Shown here: positions 46,006-56,088 of the stretch, in pieces
Numbering within the stretch: the stretch's first letter is position 1
Layout of the letters: every line of letters begins with the position of its first letter
NCBI RefSeq assembly: GCF_015706575.1
Contig: NW_024037047.1
Coordinates: forward strand, 9,901,694-9,965,693
Direction: 5' to 3'
Length of the DNA: 64,000 nt
Source: Patiria miniata
Lineage: Eukaryota > Echinodermata > Asteroidea > Valvatida > Asterinidae
Notes under the pieces: model-generated
The model's database searches: none
Seen by the model: the letters and a program-made list of their open reading frames with translations, nothing else
Told to the model about the DNA's origin: nothing
Translations under genes and position numbers: made by a program

Positions 46006-49000
46006 GATGTCTTACATGAGGAGATAAAATTTCGTGAGAAATCGTCAAACAACTAAAACAATTAATTTGAAAAAGGGCGCGCTGAATAAAACTAGTGGTC
46101 TCGCACCGCCAAGACATTCATCCGCCCGGCGTAGAATTTTTAAAATTTTCCTTCAATAGGGGGAGCGCCACATAAATAGTGGTCTCAACAACGCATTAAC
46201 ACGGATGCGGCAAAATTGAACAAAAAAGAACAAACTCGTTTCCGATGAACTACTCAAGAAATACGACATGAATTCAATTGCAATTTCGTGCAATTAGTTT
46301 TCACGATGTGTAGCAGAAGTCGTTTGAATGGCGTGAGAAACCGTGGAGCTCCTAATATAATATGATCGTAACAATCTATTGTTTGAAAAGCTAAAAATCC
46401 ACGTTGACTTCCATTAGATTTGTATTTGTCGAGAATGAAATTCTGTATTGTTACTGTCATAATAGCTTGATTGTTTGACCTTTTCTTCTGAAATTAAATC
46501 TGTTCATGTCAAACATAATGACAAAGGAGTGCACAAAAATTCTTTTTAATATAACGTGTATTTCTTGAGTTGTTGCCCCCAAAACGAGTTTGTTCTGTAT
46601 TTCAAAATTGAATATTCAGTGATTTGTCATGATGACTGTGTGACGTTATGAGATTTAATTTCATGAGAAACCACAAAACAATGAAAAAGAGCATACTCGA
46701 AACAAATACAGTATTTTAAACGTGAAAAAAAAAACAATCCAAATGAAAATTGAAAAGTCAACGTCCATGGAAAAATAATAATAATACACTGGTTGTTTGA
46801 GCAATAACCGGCGAGCTCACCAGGTCAAGCTATATTAAGTTGTATGTTCAGCAAGTGATCGGTCTTGATGTCTTACACGAGGAGATAAAATTTCGTGAGA
46901 AACCGTCAAACAACTAAAACAATTAATTTGAGAAAGGGCACGCTGAATAAAACTAGTGGTCTCGCACCGCCAAGACATTCATCCGCACGCCGCAGAATTT
47001 TTAAAATTTTCCTTCAATAGAGGGCGCGCCACATAAATAGTGGTCTCAACAACGCATCAATACGGATGCTACAAAATTGAACAAAAAAGAACAAACTCGT
47101 TTCCGATGAACTACTCAAGAAATACGAAATGGATTCAATTGAAATTTCGTGCAATTAGTTTCACGATGTGAAGCAGAAGTCGTTTGAATGGCGTGAGAAA
47201 CCGTGGAGCTCTTAATATAATATGATCGTAACAATCTAGTGTTTGAAAAGCTAAAAATCCACGTTGACTTCCATTAGATTTGTATTTGTCGCGAATGAAA
47301 TCCTGTATTGTGAAGGTCATAATAGCTTGATTGTTTGACCTTTTCATCTGAAATTAAATCTGTTCATGTGAAACATAATGACAAGGGAGTGCACAAAAAT
47401 TCATTTTAATATAACTTGTATTTCTTGAGTTGTTGCCCCCAAAACGAGTTTGTTCTGTATTTCAAAATTGAATATTCACTGATTTGTCATGATGACTGTG
47501 TGACATTATGAGATTTAATTTCATGAGAAACCACAAAACAATGAAAAAGAGCATACTCGAAAAAAATACAGAATTTTTTAACGTGAAAAAAACAATCCAA
47601 ATGAAAATTGAAAAGTCAACGTCCATGGAAAAATAATAATAATACACTCGTTGTTTGAGCAATAACCCGAGCTCACCAGGTCAAGCTATATTAAGTTGTA
47701 AGTTCAGCAAGTGATCGGTCTTGATGTCTTACACGAGGAGATTAAATTTCGTGAGAAACCGTCCAACAACTTAAACAATTCTGTCGAGAAAGGGCGCGCT
47801 GAATAAAACAAGTGGTCTCGCACCGCCAAGACATTCATCCGCACGCCGTAGATTTGTTTTAATTTTCCTTCAATAGAGGGCGCGCCACATAAATAGTGGT
47901 CTCAACAACGCATCATCACGGATGCTGCAAAATTGAACAAAAAAGAACAAACTCGTTTCCGATGAACTACTCAAGAAATACGAAATGGATTCAATTGAAA
48001 TTTCGTGCAATTAGTTTTCACGATGTGTAGCAGAAGTCGTTTGAATGGCGTGAGAAACCGTGGAGCTCTTAATATTATATGATCGTAACAATCTAGTGTT
48101 TGAAAAGCTAAAAATCCACGTTGACTTCCATTAGATTTGTATTTGTCGAGAATGAAATCCTGTATTGTTACGGTCATAATAGCTTGATTGTTTGACCTTT
48201 TCTTCTGAAATTAAATCTGTTCATGTCAAACATAATGACAAAGGAGTGTACAAAAATTAATTTTAATGTAACGTGTATTTCTTGAGTTGTTGCCCCCAAA
48301 ACGAGTTTGTTCTGTATTTCAAAATTGAATATTCAGTGATTTGTCATGATGACTGTGTTACATTATGAGATTTAATTTCATGAGAAACCACAAAACAATG
48401 AAAAAGAGCATACTCGAAACAAATACAGTATTTTAAACGTGAAAAAAACAATCCAAATGAAAATTGAAAAGTCAACGTCCATGGAAAAATAATAATAATA
48501 CACTGGTTGTTTGAGCAAGAACCGGCGAGCTCACCAGGTCAAGCTATATTAAGTTGTATATTCAGCAAGTGATCGGTCTTGATGTCTTAAATGAGGAGAT
48601 AAAATTTCGTGAGAAACCGTCAAACAACTCAAACAATTAATTTGAGAAAGGACGCGCTGAATAAAACTAGTGGTCTCGCACCGCCAAGACATTCATCCGC
48701 ACGCCGTAGAATTTTTAAAATTTTTCTTCAATAGAGGGCGCGCCACATAAATAGTGGTCTCAACAACGCATCAACTCGGATGCTGCAAAATTGAACAAAA
48801 AAGAACAAACTCGTTTCCGATGAACTACTCAAGAAATACGAAATGGATTCAATTGAAATTTCGTGCAATTAGTTTTCACGATGTGTAGCAGAAGTCGTTT
48901 GAATGGCGTGAGAAACCGTGGAGCTCTTAATATAATATGATCGTAACAATCTAGTGTTTGAAAAGCTAAAAATCCACGTTGACTTCCATTAGATTTGTAT

Positions 49001-50714
49001 TTGTCGAGAATGAAATCCTGTATTGTTACGGTCATAATAGCTTGATTGTTTGACCTTTTCCTCTGAAATTAAATCTGTTCATGTCAAACATAATGACAAA
49101 TGAGTGCACAAAAATTCATTTTAATATAACGTGTATTTCTTGAGCTGTTGCCCTCAAAACGAGTTTGTTCTGTATTTCAAAATTGAATATTCAGTGATTT
49201 GTCTTGATGACTGTGTTACATTATGAGATTTAATTCCATGAGAAACCATCAAACAATGAAAAAAAGTATACCCGAAACAAATACAGTATTTTACAGGTGA
49301 AAAATACAAACCAAATGAAAAATGAAAAGTCAACGTCTATGGAAAAATAATAATACACTCGTTGTTTGAGCAATAACCCGAGCTCACCAGGTCAAGCTAT
49401 GTTAAGTTTTAAGTTCAGCAAGTGATCGGTCTTGATGTCTTACACGAGGAGATTAAATTTTGTGAGAAACCGTAAAACAACGAAAACAATTAATTTGAGA
49501 AAGGGCGCGCTGAATAATACTTGTGGTCTCGCACCGCCAAGACATTCATCCGCACGTCGTAGAATTTTTAAAATTTTCCTTCAAAAGAGGGCGCGCCACA
49601 TAGTGGTCTCAACAACGCATCAACACGGCTGCTGCAAAATTGAACAAAAAGGAACAAACTCGTTTCCGATAAACTACTCAAGAAATACGAAATGGATTCA
49701 ATTGAAATTTCGTGCAATTAATTTTCACGATGTGTAACAGAAGTCGTTTGAATGGCGTGAGAAACCGTGGAGCTCTTAATATAATATGATCGTAACAATC
49801 TAGTGTTTAAAAAGCTAAAAATCCACGTTGACTTCCATTAGATTTGTATTTGTCGAGAATGAAATCCTGTATTGTTACGGTCATAATAGCTTGATTGTTT
49901 GACCTTTTCCTCTGAAATTAAATCTGTTCATGTCAAACATCATGACAAATGAGTGCACAAAAATTCATTTTAATGTAACGTGTATTTCTTGAGTTTTCGC
50001 CCCCAAAACGAGTTTGTTCTGTATTTCAAAATTGAATATTCAGTGATTTGTCATGATGACTGTGTTACATTATGAGATTTAATTTCATGAGAAATCATCA
50101 AACGATGAAAAGAGCATACCCGAAACAAACTTGAAAAATACAAACCAAATGAAAAATGAAAAGTCAACGTCCATTGAAAAAAAATAATAATACACTCGTT
50201 GTTTGAGCAATAACCCGAGCTCACCAGGTCAAGCTATATTAAGTTGTAAGCTCAGCAAGTGATCAGTCTTCATGTCTTACATGAGGAGATTAAATTTCGT
50301 GAGAAACCGTCAAACAACTAAAAAAAAAATTTCGAGAAAGGTCGCGCTGAATAAAACTAGTGGTCTCGCACCGCCAAGACATACATCCGCACGCCGTAGA
50401 ATATGTTAAGTTTCGTTCAATAGAGGGCGCGCCACATAAATAGTGGTCTTGGCAACGCATCAACACGGATGTAGTTTACATATCGTACGGCCAGACGTAC
50501 GTCGGATCAGTGCGGTGAGCAGTTTTTGTATAGCGCGCCCTCTTTTGTAAGAAATTGTTTCATGACAATAAAATACGGAGTGTCCTTCATACTTCAATTT
50601 CCTTAAACTAAAATTGTAGATGATGTACACGAGGAATTAACTTATTGAGCGATTTTCTTTAGTGTTGTGTACACGAGAACGTAAGATTTAAACGCCATCC
50701 AAAACAATACTCAC

Positions 50715-51305
50715 TTTCAGAATTTGCTATAGTTGACTTGGCGTCCCCAAATGTCCATACAGCGCTGGAAACCAAGCTTAAGCCCGTGCTGATTTGAAGC
50801 TTCTGGAGGAATGCAGAATCACCTCTGGTGTCGTTGCAAATGATCTAGGACAATCCAGGAGTTGTGCAAAAAAGTGTATTAATTAAAATTCCGATTCGAA
50901 AGAAAGTCACTTTTAATTGGAGACAATGAATGAAGAAAACACATTCCAATATTTGATCATAATATCATAACATACAAAGATTGTAACAAATTTACGGAAA
51001 CCATGGCAATTAAAAAAACATTGCGACAATAAAAACTAGACTATGTTACCACCATAAAATCTAATCGTCCGACCCTGACATGCCCAATTAAGGTCATAAC
51101 CAGTGAGCTCGAAATAGAAGAAAAATAATACCCAGTCATCATCACAAAATGTTAACTTTTTTATGTCACCGAGTTCATGACAAACGAAAGAGTCCCAAAG
51201 TGCAAGAAGGAACTTACGGTCTGTACAACAGGTTCGCCCTTTAGCAAAGGAAGTCGAAGTCAACACGACGAGTGTTGCACTGCAATAGCTGTGAACTGAA
51301 GGCAT
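50715..51305 (-). CDS. Doubtful two-exon fragment, product unknown
   Basis: On the minus strand an ATATAAATA box (about 51366) is followed about 60 nt later by ATG (51303-51305), then MPSVHSYCSATLVVLTSTSF and AKGRTCCTD, resembling a short signal peptide, up to a GTAAGT donor at 51217. A second block (50715-50844) with TCCTAG acceptor and GTGAGT donor is open in the frame IICNDTRGDSAFLQKLQIST and continues GLSLVSSAVWTFGDAKS. The two frames do not join: the first block ends in phase 1, the second needs phase 0. Either an exon is missing, one block is not coding, or this is a decayed gene. No family recognised. Confidence 0.2.
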
Positions 51306-51944
51306 CCACCGCTGCTGTTGCTGTTGTCAAGTGGATGACTGGTTCGAAAAATGGAGCGTATTTATATGGATCCTAGCACAATGTACCCACTAGAGCATCA
51401 CAATACAAATTCCTACCATTCACTGATCATGGCTATAACTGACCTTAGACGTTTTGAAGTCTGTAAATGATTATTTTCTGGCCTGAGACTTCCTTAAAGC
51501 TTTGAGAAATTTGGTTTGTTTGGGTTGAGTGACAAATATAATATCTAGCGTAATTAATGATGTGTTGTTCCATCAATTTTTTTGGCGGGAGGGGATGGAA
51601 CTGCTTTAGCTTCTTAAATACTTCCCAACGGGTAACCTTTTAGTTGAAATACAGTACTTTGTTACGATTTCGTTGCGAGGACAGTCACTCTTCCAAGCCC
51701 AATCTTCCCTGATAATTATTTAGTCTCCCCATCAGAACTGTAAATGTAACTACACTCAACCCAAAAAGAAAGTCCCCACTTTCCAATGATTTTTAACTCA
51801 ATAACTACTTAGCACCTCTCGCTCAACTAACGACTAACCAGTACAGACATTCCTTAGCATTTCAGCCATACTTTTTCTTATGCCCAAAAACAGTGATAAT
51901 GTTTACGAATTTATACAATTTAGGACAAAGTATACCGAAAACAG

Positions 51945-52007
51945 TTGCACTTTTGTATACGTGCAAGTTGTGGTTCACACTAACCTCGCACGTATACAAA
52001 AGTGCAA
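51945..52007. repeat. Perfect 20-bp-arm hairpin
   Basis: Arms TTGCACTTTTGTATACGTGC (51945-51964) and its exact complement (51988-52007), loop 23 nt. Could be a small foldback remnant; it has no T-run or gene context suggesting a terminator. Confidence 0.8.
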
Positions 52008-52192
52008 GTTTTTTTGTCGGTACCATTTGTCATCAATTGCATAATTTGGTACACGTTAACACTTTTTGGGCCAAACCAAGAGAATGGCTGGATGATACTC
52101 TGCTTATGTAATGTTTACACAAATGCTCATTATTGTGCTTGGAAATGGAAAGGATGGGGCCGCATTACGCAAAGAAGCTAAGTAACACGACC

Positions 52193-52290
52193 GTAGGGCT
52201 TCTAGGGCTTCTAGGGCTTCTAGGGCTTCGGGTTCGGGTTAGGGTTAGGGTTAGGGTTAGGGTTAGGGTTAGGGTTAGGGTTAGGGTAAG
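52193..52290. repeat. Degenerate-to-canonical telomere tract at subtelomere boundary
   Basis: Four GGGCTTCTA-type 9-mers pass into GGGTTCGGGTTAGGG and then about ten TTAGGG repeats. It marks the inner border of the subtelomeric units. Confidence 0.9.
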
Positions 52291-55200
52291 AGTTAAGGGA
52301 TCTTCTGTAGGCCGACCTCGGAGTATAAGGTCGGTGACCCCTGAGGTCAAAGGTCATGACCCCCCGCAACTGTTGGTGGGGTCACAAGGTTATGCTCCCT
52401 AGGGGTCAAATGTCACGGGGTCAAAGGTTACTGCACAAAGTATAGGAAAAATACTTTGAGAGGTCATAACCTTTGACCCCTGGGGAGCATAACATTGTGA
52501 CTAGGTCAAAAACTTCCGTGGTAAGTCATGACCTCTGACCCCAAAGGTCAAGGTCATAGGTCATTGGGGTCAGAAGTTATGGCCAAAAGTTGTCTTTTTC
52601 CGACACCCCAAAATAAAGAAAAACATAAGAAATTCTAAAATGGTGTGAAACGTGTAAAAAACAGATAAGTCAACATGGGTCAAATATAAGGGAATGGGTT
52701 AGTCCAGGGAAGAAGAAGTCCAGGGAAGTAGAAGAAGTCCAGGGAAGAAGAAGAAGTCCAGGGAAGAAGAAGAAGTCCAGGGAAGAAGAAGAAGTCCAGG
52801 GAAGAAGAAGTCCAGGGAAGAAGAAGTCCAGGGAAGAAGTCCAGGGAAGTCCAGGGAAGTCCAGGGAAGTCGTGGGAAGTCCAGGGAAGTCCAGGGAAGT
52901 CCAGGGAAGTCCAGGGAAGTCCAGGGAAGTCGTGGGAAGTCGTGGGAAGTCGTGGGTTGTTGTGGTAAGTCGTGGGTTGTTGTTGGAAGTTGTGGGTTGT
53001 TGTGGGTTGTTGTGGGTTGTTGTGGGTTGTTGTGGGCTGTTGTGGGTTGTTGTGGGTTGTAGGAAGTTGTAGGAAGTTTTAGGTTGTTGTCGGAAGTTGT
53101 TGGAAGTTGAAGGAAGTTGTTGGAATTTGTAGGAAATTGTAGGAAGTTGTAGGAAAGTGTTGGAATTTGTTGGAAGTTGTTGGAAGTTGTAGGAAGTTGT
53201 TGGAATTTATTGGAAGTTGTTGGAAGTTGTAGGAAGTTGTTGGAATTTGTTGGAATTTGTTGGAAGTTGTTGGAAGTTGTTGGAATTTGTTGGAATTTGT
53301 TGGAAGTTGTTGATATTTGTAGGAAGCTGTTGTAAGTTGTTGGAATTTGTTGGAAGTTGTAGGAAGTTGTAGGAAGTTGTTGGAATTTATTGGAAGTTGT
53401 TGGAAGTTGTTGGAATTTATTGAAAGTTGTAGGAAGTTGTTGGAATTGATTGGAATTTGTTGGAAGTTGTAGGAAGTTGTAGGAAGTTGTTGGAATTTAT
53501 TGGAAGTTGTAGGAAGTTGTTGGAATTTGTTGGAATTTGTTGGAAGTTGTTGGAAGTTGTAGGAAGTTGTTGGAAGTTGTTGATATTTGTAGGAAGCTGT
53601 TGTAAGTTGTTGGAATTTGTTGGAATTTGTTGGAAGTTGTTGATATTTGTAGGAAGCTGTTGTAAGTTGTTGGAATTAGTTGGAATTTGTTGGAAGTTGT
53701 AGAAAGTTGTAGGAAGTTGTTGGAATGTAATGGAAGTTGTTGGAAGTTGTAGGAAGTTGTTGGAATTTATTGGAAGTTGTAGGAAGTTGTTGGAATTTAT
53801 TGTAAGTTGTTGGAAGTTGTAGGAAGTTGTAGGAAGTTGTTGGAATTTATTGGAAGTTGTAGGAAGTTGTTGGAATTTGTTGGAATTTGTTGGAAGTTGT
53901 TGAAAGTTGTTGATATTTGTAGGAAGCTGTTGTAAGTTGTTGGAATTTGTTGGAATTTGTTAGAAGTTGTAGGAAGTTGTAGGAAGTTGTTGGAATTGAT
54001 TGGAAGTTGTTGGAAGTGAGTTGTAGGAAGTTGTTGGAATTTATTGGAAGTTGTAGGAAGTTGTTGGAATTTGTTGGAATTTGTTGGAAGTTGTTGGAAG
54101 TTGTAGGAAGTTGTTGGAAGTTGTTGATATTTGTAGGAAGCTGTTGTAAGTTGTTGGAATTTGTTGGAATTTGGTGGAAGTTGTAGGAAGTTGTAGGAAG
54201 TTGTTGGAATTCATTGGAAGTTGGTGGAAGTTGTAGGAAGTTGTAGGAATTTGTTGGAATTTGTTGGAATTTGTAGGAAATTGTAGGAAGTTGTAAGAAG
54301 TTGTTGGAATTTGTAGGAATTTGTAAGAATTTGTTGGAATTTGTTGGAAGTTGTAGGAAGTTGTTGGAAGTTGTAAGAATTTGTTGGAATTTGTAAGAAT
54401 TTGTTGGAATTTGTTGGAAGTTGTTGGAAGTTGTAGGAAGTTGTAGGAAGTTGTTTGAATTCATTGGAAGTTGTAGGAAAATGTTGGAATTTATTGGAAG
54501 TTGTAGGAAGTTGTTGAAAGTTGTTGATATTTGTAGGAAGCTGTTGTAAGTTGTTGGAAGTTGTTGGAATTTGTTGGAAGTTGTAGGAAGTTGTAGGAAG
54601 TTGTTGGAATTGATTGGAAGTTGTTGGAAGTTGTAGGAAGTTGTAGGAAGTTGTTGGAATTTATTGGAAATTGTTGGAATTTGTTGGAATTTGTTGGAAG
54701 TTGAAGGAAGTTGTTGGAAGTTGAAGGAAGTTGTAGGAAGTTGTTGGAATTCATTGGAAGTTGTTTGAAGTTGTAGGAAGTTGTAGGAATTTGTTGGAAT
54801 TTGTTGGAATTTGTAGGAAATTGTAGGAAGTTGTAGGAAGTTGTTGGAATTTGTAGGAATTGGTAAGAATTTGTTGGAATTTGTTGGAATTTGTAGGAAT
54901 TGGTAAGAATTTGTTGGAATTTGTTGGAAGTAGGATGTTGAAGGAAGTTGTAGGAATTTGTTGGAATTTGTAGGAAGTTGTAGGAAGTTGTTGGAAGTTG
55001 TAGGAAGTTGTAGGAAGTTGTAGGAATTTGTAGGAATTTGTTGGGGTTAGGGTTATTTGTTGGAATTTGTTGGAAGTTGTAGGAAGTTGTAGGAAGTTGT
55101 TGGAATTCATTGGAAGTTGTTGGAAGTTGTAGGAAGTTGTAGGAATTTGTTGGAATTTGTTGGAATTTGTAGGAAATTGTTGGAAGTTGTAGGAAGTTGT

Positions 55201-56088
55201 TGGAATTTGTAGGAATTGGTAAGAATTTGTTGGAATTTGTTGGAAGTTGTTGGAAGTTGTAGGAAGTTGTAGGAATTTGTTGGAATTTGTAGGAAGTTGA
55301 AGGAAGTTGTTGGAAGTTGTAGGAAGTTGTAGGAAGTTGTTGGAATTCATTGGAAGTTGTTGGAAGTTGTAGGAAGTTGTAGGAATTTGTTGGAATTTGT
55401 TGGAATTTTTAGGAAATTGTAGGAAGTTGTAGGAAGTTGTTGGAATTTGTAGGAAGTTGAAGGAAGTTGTTGGAAGTTGTAGGAAGTTGTAGGAAGTTGT
55501 TGGAATTCATTGGAAGTTGTTGGAAGTTGTAGGAAGTTGTAGGAATTTGTTGGAACTTGTAGGAATTGGTAAGAATTTGTTGGAATTTGTTGGAAGTTGT
55601 TGGAAGTTGTAGGAAGTTGTAGGAATTTGTTGGAATGTGTAGGAAGTTGAGGAAGTTGTTGGAAGTTGTAGGAAGTTGTAGGAAGTTGTAGGAATTGGTA
55701 AGAATTTGTTGGAATTTGTTGGAAGTTGGAAGTTGTAGGAAGTTGTAGGAATTTGTTGGAATGTGTAGGAAGTTGTAGGAAGTTGTTGGAAGTTGTAGGA
55801 AGTTGTAGGAAGTTGTAGGAAGTTGTAGGAAGTTGTAGGAATTTGTAGGAATTTGTTGGGGTTAGGGTTAGGGTTAGGGTTAGGGTTAGGGGTTAGGGTT
55901 AGGGGTTAGGGTTAGGGTTAGGGTTAGGGGTTAGGGTTAGGGGTTAGGGTTAGGGTTAGGGTTAGGGTTAGGGTTAGGGTTAGGGTTAGGGTTAGGGTTA
56001 GGGTTAGGGGTTAGGGTTAGGGTTAGGGGTTAGGGGTTAGGGTTAGGGTTAGGGTTAGGGTTAGGGTTAGGGTTAGGGTTAGGGTTAG
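52291..56088. repeat. Subtelomeric unit 1 (3,798 bp)
   Basis: Order: AGTTAAGGGATCTTCTGTAG start, about 275 bp rich in GGTCA motifs, a 125-bp spacer, a decamer array (about 52701-55857), then TTAGGG repeats (55858-56088). Same order and nearly the same sequence as units 2 and 3. Minus-strand ORFs of about 200 codons in the decamer array (Asn/Gln/Thr/Ser/Phe repeats with a 10-residue period) are not genes. Confidence 0.95.
52300..52575. promoter_or_regulatory. Cluster of GGTCA motifs (nuclear-receptor half-site-like)
   Basis: By eye there are 11 GGTCA and 5 TGACC words in about 275 bp, including a perfect direct repeat with one-base spacing, AGGTCAAAGGTCA (52344-52356), and AGGTCATAGGTCA preceded by AAAGGTCA near 52548-52563. 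The same block is in units 2 and 3 (about 56100-56375 and 59903-60180). Nuclear receptors of the RXR/COUP/HNF4 type bind such sites; occupancy here is conjecture. Confidence 0.4.

Larger units (their letters stand above)
34955..50470. repeat. Tandem satellite domain, 855-bp and 530-bp monomers
   Basis: The landmark GATGTCTTA recurs at 35455, 39977, 40832, 41688, 42217, 43072, 43606, 44136, 44992, 46867, 47723, 48581 and 49434, with a variant (CATGTCTTA) at 50271. Spacing is about 855 bp or about 530 bp. Short monomers lack about 325 bp between CACGGAT and TTCATTTTAA. The first and second landmarks are separated by extra DNA including the 61-bp array. Each long monomer holds a minus-strand ORF of 68 codons that I do not regard as a gene. 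Confidence 0.95.
50500..52190. other. Spacer between satellite and subtelomere
   Basis: Mostly unrecognised. It holds a doubtful gene fragment (50715-51305) and a hairpin (51945-52007). No RNA gene or transposon protein seen. Confidence 0.5.

Noticed and set aside
41078..49035. 68-codon ORF (starting MTVTIQDFILDKYK) repeated in the long satellite monomers
   Set aside because: Conservation follows from monomer homogenisation. It is missing from short monomers and has no recognisable domain. A synonymous/nonsynonymous comparison between monomers would settle it.
53847..55350. Minus-strand ORFs of about 87-205 codons rich in Asn, Gln, Thr, Ser and Phe (also in units 2 and 3)
   Set aside because: They are translations of the 10-bp repeat (10-residue period). 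They recur with the repeat and show no start context, domain or codon signal apart from repetition.
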